Assembly (NCBI RefSeq): GCF_003938655.1
Contig: NZ_RJJT01000017.1
Coordinates: 62,001-126,000 of the forward strand
Reading direction: 5' to 3'
DNA: 64,000 nucleotides
From: Rhizobium pisi
Lineage (GTDB): Bacteria; Pseudomonadota; Alphaproteobacteria; Rhizobiales; Rhizobiaceae
Numbering within the stretch: the stretch's first letter is position 1; each line of letters begins with the position of its first letter. The notes under the pieces are model-generated. The model had not been told where the DNA came from, did not search any database, and was given only the letters and a program-made list of their open reading frames with translations. This document shows, piece by piece, positions 25,046 through 33,825 of this stretch. The position numbers were made by a program, and so were the translations under genes.

Positions 25046-26026
25046 ATGTCCGCGATCTCAACACCCGACAGCGCTTCCCGGCGCAGCCTGCTGAAAGGCG
25101 TGGCCGTCGCCGGCGTCGGACTTGCAGCGGCTGGCGCCGCCGCAACCGTCGCCGATGCAGCCGATGCAAAGACCCCCGCGCCTGCCCGCGCCGGCAAGAC
25201 CACAGGCGACCGCCTCGTCACGAAAGACGGCACCAGCCTCTATTTCAAGGACTGGGGTACCGGGCCGGCCGTGGTGTTCAGCCATGGCTATCCGCTGTCG
25301 TCAGACGCCTGGGAAGACCAGATGTTCTTCCTGTTGCAGAACGGCTATCGCGTCATCGCCCATGACCGTCGGGGTTTTGGCCGGTCGAGCCAGCCGTCCA
25401 GCGGTTACGACTACGACACCTTCGCCGATGATCTGGCGCAACTGGTCGAGGCGCTCGATCTGCGTGAGGCGACCTTCGCCGGTCATTCGATGGGCGGTGG
25501 CGAGGTCGCACGCTATATCGCGCGCCATGGCCAGAGCCGCGTCGCCAAGGTCGCTTTCGTTTCCTCGGTGACACCCTTCCTGCTGAAGACTGCGACCAAT
25601 CCTCACGGTGCTCCCAAGGAGCTGTTCGATACGTTCCGCGCCGCCGTGCAGGCAAACCGGTCGCAGTGGAATCTCGACGTCACCATGCCGTATTACAGCT
25701 TCAATCGGCCGGGGGCGCACATCTCGGAGGGCCTGCGGGAGAGCTACTGGCGGCAGGGGCAGGCAACAGGCTTTCTTGCCGCCTACCATGCGCTCGGCGC
25801 CTTCTCGGAAACCGATTTCCGTGATGACCTTAAGAAAATCACCGTCCCCGCACTGGTGATCCATGGCAGTGACGATCAGATCGTCCCGCTAGAGATTTCC
25901 GCGAAACTGACCGCCGGGCTCCTACCACATGCCAAGCTCATCGTCTACGAAGGCGGCTCCCATGGGCTGCTGCATGTCGACAAGGACCGCTTGAACGCCG
26001 ACCTGCTGGCGTTCCTTCGCCACTGA
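25046..26026 (+). CDS. Exported alpha/beta hydrolase (non-heme chloroperoxidase-like)
   Basis: This 326-residue protein begins with a twin-arginine signal (SRRSLLKGVAVAGVGLAAAGAA, cleavage near ADA), so it should be exported folded. The hydrolase domain has the oxyanion region FSHGYPLSSDAW, nucleophile Ser148 in GHSMGG, acid Asp276 or Asp277 in HGSDDQIVP and His306 in GGSHGLLH, a complete triad. The wording is that of bacterial non-heme chloroperoxidase/esterase proteins. It follows the glutathione S-transferase gene and is probably controlled by the same TetR regulator. A strong terminator follows. Confidence 0.88.
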   Translation: MSAISTPDSASRRSLLKGVAVAGVGLAAAGAAATVADAADAKTPAPARAGKTTGDRLVTKDGTSLYFKDWGTGPAVVFSHGYPLSSDAWEDQMFFLLQNGYRVIAHDRRGFGRSSQPSSGYDYDTFADDLAQLVEALDLREATFAGHSMGGGEVARYIARHGQSRVAKVAFVSSVTPFLLKTATNPHGAPKELFDTFRAAVQANRSQWNLDVTMPYYSFNRPGAHISEGLRESYWRQGQATGFLAAYHALGAFSETDFRDDLKKITVPALVIHGSDDQIVPLEISAKLTAGLLPHAKLIVYEGGSHGLLHVDKDRLNADLLAFLRH

Positions 26027-26034
26027 TGGCGTGC

Positions 26035-26074
26035 AAGGGCCGGGGCTGGCCTGGCTTAGCCCCGGCCCTTTTGC
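26035..26074 (+). terminator. Rho-independent terminator after the hydrolase gene
   Basis: AAGGGCCGGGGCT (26035-26047) pairs exactly with AGCCCCGGCCCTT (26058-26070) around a 10-base loop, followed by TTTT. It begins 8 bases after the stop codon. Confidence 0.85.
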
Positions 26075-26098
26075 GTGCGATCTTATGCGAGTCTGGCA

Positions 26099-26332
26099 TC
26101 AGACCGACGCGATCTCGTTCACCGACGCATCGTAAATGAGATCGTCAGCAAACTCCTCCCCGACGATTCCGCCCGGTCCTGCCGACAGTGACAGCGCAGC
26201 GTCTAAAGGCGCAAACATCATCGTCACGCGCCGAACGAGTCCGGTCTCGTCACGCTCGATGACACCCACCGCTTCCAGATCGAGGCCGGACCGAAGTGTT
26301 GCCTTGTATTGCAGGAAATGGCCACCACGCCC
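26099..26332 (-). pseudogene. C-terminal remnant of an NTF2/SnoaL-like protein
   Basis: The minus strand from an in-frame stop at 26333-26335 to the stop at 26099 encodes about 77 residues starting GRGGHFLQYKATLRSG, with LEAVGVIERDETGLVRRVTMMF and PLDAALSL. This is the pattern of the last part of small NTF2-like proteins and resembles the intact protein at 30088 (IDRDPDGFIPRVSVRM, PVDAVVSL). There is no start codon or N-terminal half; upstream sequence is unrelated. It is a leftover of a lost or duplicated gene. Confidence 0.6.
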
Positions 26333-26559
26333 TTACTTCCGCAGGACTTCGCCCATGTTGCGCCTTTGCCGGCCGAATTGCCTTCGGTTGGTGGCTCTAC
26401 GCCTGCCTTGAAGCGCCTATCGACGAGCGCAAAAGTGCTGGCACACCAATTGCGAGCTTGACGTTTAATTAAACAGAAAGGGCTAAATTTCATCAATTGC
26501 TTCGCAAGCGCCAGATCCATTTGACCTGGTCTGTCATCGTTCCGAAGGAGTGAGAAGAA

Positions 26560-28383
26560 ATGCGCAGGCTCACTGTCCGAACCTCCCTGATTGTCATCAA
26601 TCTGATGTTTGCGTCAATTTTTCTCGCATTCGCTCTGTTCTCCCTGAGTAGCGTGCGCGCGGTAAATGAGAACACCGCTGCGATCGCCAAGAACTGGCTG
26701 CCGAGTGTCTCCGTCGTGCGAAATATGCAACTCCAACTTCAGCAGCTGAAGTTCGCATATGCCAATCACATCATGTCCATCAGCGATGAGGCAATAGCGG
26801 CGGCGGAAAAGCAAGTTATCGCACAAAGGGAGGAAGTGGCGAAATCCGTCGAAGCCTATCGGGCGCTGATATCGTCCCCTCACGAAAAAGAACTGCTTGA
26901 CCAGATCGGAAATGCCGCCGCCGCATACGCCAATGCGGCCGAGCCGATGCTCGTGAAATCCCGAAAGAATGACAACGACGCAGCCAAGAGCATTTTCTAC
27001 AAGGACATGGAGCCGATTATCCAGGAAGCCGAAAGCCGTGCGAGCGAGCTACTCGACATCAACGTGAAGGGTTCGGATGCTTCATTTGACAGCAGCAAAC
27101 TGACCTACGCCACGATCCTTTGGAGCACATGGACGCTTATTGCCTTAGTCTTGGGGATTGTCGCCGGAGCCATTGCCTATGTTGCTGTGCAAATCTCCCA
27201 GCCGGTCAAGGCAATTACCAGTTCGATGACCAGGCTTGCGGGAGGCGACACGGCGTCGGCCATCCCCTACGCAAGCCGAACGGACGAAATCGGTTCGATG
27301 GCTGGAGCGGTCGAAACATTCAGGCAGACAGCATTGGCTAAAATCAAAGCCGACAAGGAAATCGAGGCAAGCCGCGTCCTTTCAGAAGGAGAGCGCCAGC
27401 GGCGTGCGGAAATCGACCGTGCGCGAGCCGCTGCGATGGGTCAGGCGACGAATGGACTGGCCGGAAGTTTGAAGAAACTCGCTGAAGGCGATCTGACAAT
27501 CCAGATCATCGAACCGTTCGATCCTGATTTCGAGCCGCTTCGACGTGACTTCAATAGCGCCGTCGCTCAACTCTGCCGCACGCTGAGCAAAGTGGCGGGC
27601 TCGACAGCCGGCATCGACACCGGATCGAATGAGATCGCCCACAGTGCGAATGACCTCGCAAGGCGCACCGAGCAGCAGGCGGCTGCTTTGGAACAAACGG
27701 CCGCCGCCCTGGATGAAATCACCGCAAACGTCGCCTCATCTTCCAAACGCGCCGAGGAGGCCCGCAAGGTGGCGGCAGAGGCCAACGCCAGCGCTACGAC
27801 ATCCGGCATAATTGTCGCGCAGGCGGTCGACGCGATGAGCCGGATTGAGCAATCCGCCAACGAGATATCGAATATCATCGGTGTCATTGACGAAATTGCG
27901 TTTCAGACGAATCTTCTTGCGTTGAACGCAGGTGTTGAGGCTGCACGCGCCGGCGAGGCTGGTAAGGGTTTTGCGGTCGTGGCGCAAGAAGTGCGCGAGC
28001 TCGCGCAGCGCTCAGCCAAGGCGGCAAAAGAAATCAAGGCGCTCATTCACACATCGAGCGGTGAAGTGGCCACAGGCGTCGAGCTGGTCTCGAAAACCGG
28101 CGGGGTTTTGAAGCAGATCGGTGAATTCGTGGTGGCGATGAATCAACACGTCGACGCGATTGCTGCATCGTCGCGCGAGCAGTCGGTGGGCCTCGCCGAG
28201 ATAAACACGGCAGTTAACAGCCTCGATCAAACGACCCAGCAGAATGCCGCAATGGTCGAGGAAGCGAGCGCAGCTTCCGCATCGCTTGCCGACGAGAGCG
28301 CCACGCTGCGCGAGTTGATTGGTCAGTTCAAGGTTGGGGGCGCAACAGAGCACCAAGCCTATGCTTTCCGTAAGACTGCATAG
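26560..28383 (+). CDS. Methyl-accepting chemotaxis protein
   Basis: This 607-residue receptor has a membrane helix near residues 9-31 and a periplasmic four-helix-type sensing region (about 32-185). A second helix lies near 187-210, followed by a HAMP domain and a second HAMP-like region (SLKKLAEGDLTIQI). The long cytoplasmic coiled coil has the conserved hairpin tip VIDEIAFQTNLLALNAGVEA and AGKGFAVVAQEVRELAQRSA. It lacks a C-terminal CheR-binding pentapeptide that I recognise. Start ATG follows GAAGGAGTG. No chemotaxis operon is adjacent; it would feed signals to clusters elsewhere. Confidence 0.95.
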   Translation: MRRLTVRTSLIVINLMFASIFLAFALFSLSSVRAVNENTAAIAKNWLPSVSVVRNMQLQLQQLKFAYANHIMSISDEAIAAAEKQVIAQREEVAKSVEAYRALISSPHEKELLDQIGNAAAAYANAAEPMLVKSRKNDNDAAKSIFYKDMEPIIQEAESRASELLDINVKGSDASFDSSKLTYATILWSTWTLIALVLGIVAGAIAYVAVQISQPVKAITSSMTRLAGGDTASAIPYASRTDEIGSMAGAVETFRQTALAKIKADKEIEASRVLSEGERQRRAEIDRARAAAMGQATNGLAGSLKKLAEGDLTIQIIEPFDPDFEPLRRDFNSAVAQLCRTLSKVAGSTAGIDTGSNEIAHSANDLARRTEQQAAALEQTAAALDEITANVASSSKRAEEARKVAAEANASATTSGIIVAQAVDAMSRIEQSANEISNIIGVIDEIAFQTNLLALNAGVEAARAGEAGKGFAVVAQEVRELAQRSAKAAKEIKALIHTSSGEVATGVELVSKTGGVLKQIGEFVVAMNQHVDAIAASSREQSVGLAEINTAVNSLDQTTQQNAAMVEEASAASASLADESATLRELIGQFKVGGATEHQAYAFRKTA

Positions 28384-28595
28384 TTCGCACGTTGACCGGA
28401 TAAAAAAATCGTACGGCGACAATGCCATCCCTACCGTTTGCATTCCGTGAGGATTCAGGTTCCCGTCAATCGCTCGCCCCGTGACCTCGGAGAGGGTGAC
28501 AGGACCTCCGGTTGCTGAAGATGCAAGGTTCGTAATAGACAGGCGCGCTAACGATGAGCTCGAGGCATCGCCTTCGCGAAACCCGAGCAGGAACG

Positions 28596-29090
28596 TTATT
28601 CCCTGCCGGAGAATTCACTGGGCCACGGGTAATTGACGTAACCTTGGATGCCCTGACTGAACCACGTTGTGGGATCATCCGGAGCGGGCGGGATCTTTTC
28701 CGTGAAACGTTTCGGCAGGCCCGGACCGCGTGCCGACACCGTCATCAATCGCTGCCTGCGACCGCACGAAGTTGAAATCGGAGTTCAGGATCAACGGACC
28801 TTGAACGCATGCCGCAATTGCGGCGCCAAAGGATCCATCTCGCCGACACCGAAGGTGCCGTCTCGGCGGTCCCATCAGCGCCAGATGGGCGATCCCGATC
28901 TTCGGCAGCATTTCCAAGACCGCCGTGAACAAGGGGAAGGGATCGCTGTCGCGGACGCCCTGCGTTTCGCCGTTGGGAGAGACACGCACGCCCACGCGGC
29001 CGGCGCCGCCCGCATCGGCCACCGCCTCAGTGGCCTCCCGCAGCAACCGGATACGGATTTCGATCGAGCCGCCATAATGCCCCGAAAGCC
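28596..29090 (-). pseudogene. Old Yellow Enzyme (NADH:flavin oxidoreductase) remnant
   Basis: The minus strand reads HYGGSIEIRIRLLREATEAV, then GRVGVRVSPNGETQG, DSDPFPLFTAVLEML and GPLILNSDFNFVRSQAAIDDG, the C-terminal half of N-ethylmaleimide-reductase-type flavoproteins. Near 28755 the frame shifts and continues GLPKRFTEKIPPAPDDPTTW and GIQGYVNYPW to a stop at 28596. The N-terminal half is absent, and about ten residues around the usual FGRPFIANPDL motif are missing. The gene is clearly inactive. It lies upstream of, and opposite to, an NmrA-like redox gene. Confidence 0.8.
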
Positions 29091-29109
29091 TCTCGCAGAT
29101 TAGTTCGGC

Positions 29110-29161
29110 TTGACAATACGAGTATATGCTCCTATTTGGTTGGCAGTAAGAGCATATGCTT
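29110..29161 (+). promoter_or_regulatory. Promoter with two palindromic boxes upstream of the redox cluster
   Basis: TTGACA (29110-29115) is a likely -35 element. GAGTATATGCTC (29120-29131) and GAGCATATGCTT (29150-29161, with perfect core AGCATATGCT) are near-identical palindromic boxes spaced 30 bases apart, three helical turns. They lie just before an AAGGAG ribosome-binding sequence. The MarR regulator at the end of the cluster is the natural candidate to bind them. Confidence 0.55.
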
Positions 29162-29181
29162 TCATTCAAGGAGATATGGCA

Positions 29182-30063
29182 ATGAGCGAGACTGACATCC
29201 TGGTAAGTGGTGCAACTGGACGGACCGGCGGCGCCGCGATCGACGAGCTTCTCAAGATGAACAGGAAGGTTCGAGCCTATGTTCGCTCGGACGACGACCG
29301 TGCCAAAGCGCTGCGTGAGCGCGGCGTCGAAGTCGCGGTCGGCGACTTCACTGACATCGATGACATCCGTGCGGCCATGGAAGGCATTCGGTCTGCATAC
29401 TTTCTGCACCCCATCGCGCCGGGAATTCTCGGCGCCGCAGCCTATTTTGCGCAGGCGGCGAAGGAGGCGGGCGTCTCCGCGATCGTAAACATGTCGCAGA
29501 TCTCGGCACGTCGACAATCCACCAGCCACGCGGCGCAGGATCATTGGATTTCGGAGCGCGTTTTCGACTGGTCCGGCGTCGCGACCACGCATCTGCGTCC
29601 CACCTTCTTCGCCGATTGGCTCGTCTATCCGCATTTTGCAAGGGAGATCTGGGCGTCTAAGAAGATCGAGTTTCCGTTCGAGAACGGCCGACATGCACCG
29701 ATCAGCTCCGATGACCAGGGCCGCGTGATCGCCCACCTGCTGGCGAAGCCGGAAGGTCATGGAAGCAAGATTTATACCCTTCACGGCCCCGTGGAAATGA
29801 ACCACGCCGAGATCGCCGCAGCGATGAGCGATGTTCTAGGAGCCAAGATCGAATACGCGCCGACCTCGATCGAAGCCTTTAAGGACAAGATGGAGACGCT
29901 CTACACGTTCCCGCCGTTTCTGGTGCAGCACCTTGTCGAGGTCGCCCAGAATTATCGCGAGGGCATCTTCTCCGGCACCAACGACGTCGTCGAGCGGATA
30001 ACGGGAACCCCTGCCCTCTCGATCCCGGAATTCGTCGCCAAGAACCGCGACGCCTTCCACTGA
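29182..30063 (+). CDS. NmrA-like NAD(P)-binding reductase
   Basis: This 293-residue protein begins with the nucleotide-binding motif VSGATGRTGG (residues 8-17), then strand-helix repeats of an atypical short-chain dehydrogenase. The HSCARG/NmrA pattern is visible in FLHPIAPGILGAAAYFAQAAKEAGVS and LRPTFFADWL. Relatives act as quinone or azo reductases or as redox sensors. I use the ATG at 29182, eight bases after AAGGAG; one six bases earlier is too close. It is the first gene of a four-gene unit: reductase, NTF2-like protein, SDR and MarR regulator. Confidence 0.85.
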   Translation: MSETDILVSGATGRTGGAAIDELLKMNRKVRAYVRSDDDRAKALRERGVEVAVGDFTDIDDIRAAMEGIRSAYFLHPIAPGILGAAAYFAQAAKEAGVSAIVNMSQISARRQSTSHAAQDHWISERVFDWSGVATTHLRPTFFADWLVYPHFAREIWASKKIEFPFENGRHAPISSDDQGRVIAHLLAKPEGHGSKIYTLHGPVEMNHAEIAAAMSDVLGAKIEYAPTSIEAFKDKMETLYTFPPFLVQHLVEVAQNYREGIFSGTNDVVERITGTPALSIPEFVAKNRDAFH

Positions 30064-30087
30064 AATCCAGGACCAGGATCAACGACG

Positions 30088-30462
30088 ATGCCCAACACTC
30101 ATCAAGAACGTCATCCGTTTCTCGACGACCTTGCGAACGACGCCGAGCTGATCAGTTCCGTGCTGCGCGGACCGGTGGTCGGTCGCGACGAAATCCGGCG
30201 TGTCGTTGATGCCGTCGGCACTTTCTACGCCAAGCAAACCCCGACCTTTATGGAGATCGTCGGTTCGCGGACGCTTCTGGAATATGAAGCGATCTTGACC
30301 AGCGGCGAACGCCTGAATGCGGCCGTCATCATCGATCGCGACCCGGATGGCTTCATACCGCGCGTAAGTGTCCGTATGGCCCCGGTCGATGCCGTCGTGT
30401 CGCTCGCCGGCCACCTCAAAAGCGCGCTATCCGGTCAGTTGCCCGAGCAGCTTTTCCTTTGA
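30088..30462 (+). CDS. Small NTF2/SnoaL-like protein
   Basis: This 124-residue cytoplasmic protein has the cone-shaped NTF2-like pattern: N-terminal helices, VGRDEIRRVVDAVGTFYAKQTP, then strands FMEIVGSRTLLEYEAIL, LNAAVIIDRDPDGFIPRVSVRM and a C-terminal PVDAVVSLAGHL. The family includes isomerases, dehydratases and ligand-binding proteins; no catalytic residue is diagnostic here. It lies 24 bp after the NmrA-like gene and 67 bp before the SDR gene, and resembles a broken copy at 26099-26332. Confidence 0.75.
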   Translation: MPNTHQERHPFLDDLANDAELISSVLRGPVVGRDEIRRVVDAVGTFYAKQTPTFMEIVGSRTLLEYEAILTSGERLNAAVIIDRDPDGFIPRVSVRMAPVDAVVSLAGHLKSALSGQLPEQLFL

Positions 30463-30529
30463 ATCCAACAGCCCGGTTGGCCTCCGCCGCAGTAGCGGAT
30501 CGGCCACCTATCTAAGAAGGTGACGTGTC

Positions 30530-31246
30530 ATGGAAATCAACAACGCAACGGTCTTCATTACAGGTGCAAATCGTGGCCTGGGCCTGGCCTTCGCCCGGGA
30601 GGCCGCCCGGCGCGGAGCAAAGAAGGTCTACGCAGGCATGCGCAACACAAATGGCTTCGACGAACCCGGCGTCGTGCCAGTCCGCATCGATGTCACCGAT
30701 CCGACGTCGGTCGCCGCCGCAGCCGAGGCTGCAGAAGACACAACGATCCTGATCAACAACGCTGGTATTGCCGCTCTGATCGACAATCCCTTGGCGGCCG
30801 AATTCGAGGCGCAGTCGAAGGCGCTGTTCGACACCAATTACTATGGCGTGGCGCGGGTCACACAAGCGTTCGAGCCTGGCCTGTCAAAGGCGCCCCATGC
30901 CGCCATTATCAATGTCCTTTCTGATATCGTATGGCTGCCACGACCCTACCTGACGCCGTACGCCGCTTCCAAGGCCGCGGCCTGGAGCTATACGAACCAG
31001 CTACGGTTCCACCTTGCGGACCGCAGCATCCAGGTCCTCGGTCTTCACGTTGGCTTCCTGGACACCGATCTGACAAACGGTATCGACGTGCCGAAAACCA
31101 GCCCGACGGACGTGGCAATCCAGACCTATGATGCACTTGCCGCCGGAAAGAGCGAGGTCATGGCCGACAAGGGCACGGCTCTGCTAAAGAGCACACTGGC
31201 GGACGAGATCCCCGGCTACATCACGCCCCCGCCGGGATTGTTCTAA
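30530..31246 (+). CDS. Short-chain dehydrogenase/reductase
   Basis: This 238-residue protein is a classical SDR: cofactor motif TGANRGLG (11-18), NNAG at 76-79, and catalytic Ser131, Tyr144 and Lys148 in SDIVW and YAASKAA. It should reduce or oxidise a carbonyl or alcohol with NAD(P). Start ATG follows AAGAAGGTGACGTGTC. Position between the NTF2-like and MarR genes suggests a role in handling a reactive carbonyl or quinone that the MarR protein senses. Confidence 0.9.
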   Translation: MEINNATVFITGANRGLGLAFAREAARRGAKKVYAGMRNTNGFDEPGVVPVRIDVTDPTSVAAAAEAAEDTTILINNAGIAALIDNPLAAEFEAQSKALFDTNYYGVARVTQAFEPGLSKAPHAAIINVLSDIVWLPRPYLTPYAASKAAAWSYTNQLRFHLADRSIQVLGLHVGFLDTDLTNGIDVPKTSPTDVAIQTYDALAAGKSEVMADKGTALLKSTLADEIPGYITPPPGLF

Positions 31247-31319
31247 GACTTCGCGAGAGACGGGCGTCTTCTGCAGCAAGCGTGAAGGCGCCCCGGAACT
31301 AAAATTGAAAGGAATGGAA

Positions 31320-31781
31320 ATGTTGTCGGTCAATCAGCCTCTGGGAATCGACCAGTGCAATTGCAACGCCATGCGTAAGGCGAGCCGGCAGATCACCCGC
31401 CTCTATGACGCTCACCTCGAGCCGGTCGGGCTCCGCATCACGCAGTTCCTCATCCTCGCCGCTCTGGCTGAGGCTGAAAGCGCGACCGTCATCGCGCTGG
31501 CCGAGCGCCTCGATGTCGAACGCACGGCCATGGGCAAGATGGTCGGGTTCCTAGAGAGAGACGGCTTTGTCTCCATGAACCCCTCACCGATCGATGGCCG
31601 CTACCGGGTCATCGAACTTACGCTTGAAGGACGTCTTTTGCACGACAGGGCGTCGCCCCTGTGGCTGGCCGCCCAGCAAGAGTTCTCGAACCTAAACGGA
31701 GCACCAAACGTAGCCTCACTTCGAACGGAACTCAACCGGATCGTGGTGGGCAAACACGCTGCGGCATCTTCGGGCGATTGA
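31320..31781 (+). CDS. MarR-family transcriptional regulator
   Basis: This 153-residue protein has the MarR winged helix: CNCNAMRKASRQITRLYDAH, LRITQFLILAALAEAES, IALAERLDVERTAMGKMVGFL and the wing GRYRVIELTLEG. Two cysteines, CNCN near residue 14, are placed where related regulators carry redox-sensing cysteines, so the protein may sense quinones or oxidants; that is inference. Start is the ATG six bases after AAAGGA. It is the last gene of the redox unit and probably its regulator. Confidence 0.87.
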   Translation: MLSVNQPLGIDQCNCNAMRKASRQITRLYDAHLEPVGLRITQFLILAALAEAESATVIALAERLDVERTAMGKMVGFLERDGFVSMNPSPIDGRYRVIELTLEGRLLHDRASPLWLAAQQEFSNLNGAPNVASLRTELNRIVVGKHAAASSGD

Positions 31782-32014
31782 CGCAGGTCTTGCCCAGGCC
31801 CTCCGTAGCGGGCCGGTTCCGTGTGAAACCGCAAACGCAACGGCTCTTGACCGGATTGGAACCGGTGACCCCGCCCTACACGATCGGAACACTTGAGGGT
31901 CTGAACCGGTGGCGTTACCGCGGTCAGTGCCTTCTCAGCCATGCGGCGCGGCTTCAGAAAGCTCCGAAAGTAGCTGCCAGTGCGTAGCTTTGGAATTCGA
32001 AGTTCAACAGTTCC
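31782..32014. other. Gap after the MarR gene
   Basis: No gene seen. Around 31850-31890 the sequence GATTGGAACCGGTGACCCC resembles the reverse strand of a tRNA T-arm and variable region, but no acceptor or anticodon arms can be folded. Confidence 0.3.
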
Positions 32015-32580
32015 ATGCGGCGATGGTGGTCCGACTTCCTTCATGGCAACGGACCAGTCGGTAGGTGCGTCCCAACCGGTATCGCAGGTCGTCGCCGTCC
32101 CGGTCGCGGCAAAGGCATTGCGATCACCATCGCCTGCGCCGTGGTGATCGGTGCCGCCAGCTGGCTGTATCTTGATAGCAACGGCCATCTCGACAACACT
32201 GCCGCTTTCGTCAAAGCGCCTGCACAAGACGCGCTGTCGGTGTCGTTCGTGTTCTGCGCCGACAGCTATCGTACGAACTGCGTCGTCAATGGCGACACCT
32301 TCTGGTTCTGGACGAGAAAATTCGAATGGCCGATATCGATACGCCTGAACTCAGCCCGCCCCGCTGCGAGGCTGAACGGATAAAAGGTGAAGCGGCGAAA
32401 TCCCGCCTATTGAAGCTGCTCAACGCCCCTGACAACCGGATTCCGCGACGAAGATAAGTATGGACGCAAACTTCGAACCGTGTGTCGTGCGGGCAATTCG
32501 CTAGACGTTGTTTTGATCAAGGAAGGCCTCGCCCGGCCATGGGATGGCGCGCGCCACGGCTCGGGGCCAATGAGGGCTAT
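32015..32580 (+). pseudogene. Thermonuclease (SNase)-family gene with frameshifts
   Basis: Three consecutive segments in different frames spell a rhizobial secreted-nuclease-like protein. Segment 1 has a membrane segment KGIAITIACAVVIGAASWLY and then RTNCVVNGDTFWFW. Segment 2, from about 32315, has KIRMADIDTPELSPPRCEAE. Segment 3, from about 32450, has DEDKYGRKLRTVCRAGNSLD and LIKEGLARPWDGARHG. The three parts are in the order and spacing of the intact family, with active-site-type residues D, R and E in segments 1-3. At least two frameshifts make it inactive unless they are sequence errors. Confidence 0.78.
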
Positions 32581-32843
32581 CATCGTTTCCGCTGTGCGGG
32601 AGAGGATTGGGGCAACGGACGAATTCGTCAGCAAGTGTCACCGGTCGAACGGAGCTCGTGGCCGCTTGGCGCAGATTGTGTTGAAAGACTCCACTAGACC
32701 GCGTTCGAAGTAATTTTCACGCGAAGCGCGAGGAATACAATTCCAACTGTAGCCTGTGCAAGCCGTACTCGCGCAACTGAGGCAAAATGAGACGCTGATC
32801 CGTTGCCGCGTTTTTCAACACAATCCGCCAAAAGCGGAGATCC
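32581..32843. other. Gap before iolE
   Basis: Tail of the broken nuclease frame on the plus strand, then AT-richer sequence to the 3' end of the leftward iolE gene. No terminator with a T run was recognised. Confidence 0.3.
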
Positions 32844-33752
32844 TCAAGCGAAAAGCCGACGGACGCGATCAAATGCGTCTGTCACGGCAGGCTTAGGCGG
32901 AGCCAATTCGGGGTCCTGCTCAGCCTCAACGACCAACCATCCGCGATAGCAGCCGTTCCGCACGAAATCGGCGACGGGAGCGAAATCAACGTCGCCATCA
33001 CCGGGAACCGTGAACATGCCCTGGCGCACGCCCTCATTGAAGCTGAGATCACCCGCCCTCACCATCTCCATTACCTTGCCACGAACATCCTTGAGATGGA
33101 TGTGGGCGATCCGGTCGCCGAAGCGATCGATGAGGTGCTTGTAGTCGAAGCCGCCGCCAACCGCGTGTCCGGTGTCGAGAAGAAGGCCGACATCACCTCC
33201 AGCTCGGTCGAACAATGTGGAAATTTCGTCAAGGGTCTCGGTGACCATCATGAGATGATGGTGATACGCGAGCCGGAGGCCATAGGCATCTTGGAGGCGC
33301 TTGGCGAATTCCGTAAGCCGGACCGCGTACGCAGCGATTTCGTCGGTGGGCATGACAAGCCTTTTTGACATCGGGGCGTCGAGCGGCGCTCCAGGGGTCA
33401 TCATCGCCACCTCGCCATAGACCATGACCGAGCTGCCCATGTCGCGAAGAAGGCTTGCATGAGGAGCTACCGCAGCCATCTCGGCCTCGACGTCCCTCTC
33501 GGCCAGTTCGCCTGAATGCCATCCCGACGCCAAGGCCAAGCCACGCGAATCCAGAAGCGGTCGAAGAACGGCGGCGTCGCGGGGAAACTTGCGCCCGAGT
33601 TCGACGCCCTGGTAGCCGATTGCGGCCGCATCATCCAGGCAGGTTTCGAGCGGGATGTTCGCGCCGAGGTCCTCGAGAACGTCGTTCGCCCAGGACAACG
33701 GACTCACTCCAAGACGGACGCCTGGCGGGAGGGAGGATAGGGACTGGTTCAT
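32844..33752 (-). CDS. iolE: Inosose dehydratase (2-keto-myo-inositol dehydratase)
   Basis: This 302-residue TIM-barrel protein fits the proteobacterial IolE pattern: VRLGVSPLSWANDVLEDLG, IGYQGVELGRKFPRD, LAYHHHLMMV, GLLLDTGHAVGGGFDY, HIHLKDVRGKV and a C-terminal GWLVVEAEQDP. The enzyme removes water from 2-keto-myo-inositol in inositol catabolism and uses a metal held by acidic and histidine residues in these motifs. Start ATG at 33752. It follows the LacI gene by 73 bp on the same strand. The other half of the pathway step, an inositol dehydrogenase-like gene, is across the divergent promoter at 38915. Confidence 0.85.
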   Translation of the reverse strand: MNQSLSSLPPGVRLGVSPLSWANDVLEDLGANIPLETCLDDAAAIGYQGVELGRKFPRDAAVLRPLLDSRGLALASGWHSGELAERDVEAEMAAVAPHASLLRDMGSSVMVYGEVAMMTPGAPLDAPMSKRLVMPTDEIAAYAVRLTEFAKRLQDAYGLRLAYHHHLMMVTETLDEISTLFDRAGGDVGLLLDTGHAVGGGFDYKHLIDRFGDRIAHIHLKDVRGKVMEMVRAGDLSFNEGVRQGMFTVPGDGDVDFAPVADFVRNGCYRGWLVVEAEQDPELAPPKPAVTDAFDRVRRLFA

Positions 33753-33825
33753 CTGCGTCTCCAGATTTTGCGCACGGGTTCGCGATCCTGCGCCGCAGGG
33801 CGCAGGTCGAATGACAGGCTTCAGA

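Noticed and set aside
31840..31900. A tRNA-like stretch (GATTGGAACCGGTGACCCC) on the minus strand
   Set aside because: Only a T-arm-like part is present. No acceptor stem, D-arm or anticodon arm can be formed with neighbouring bases.
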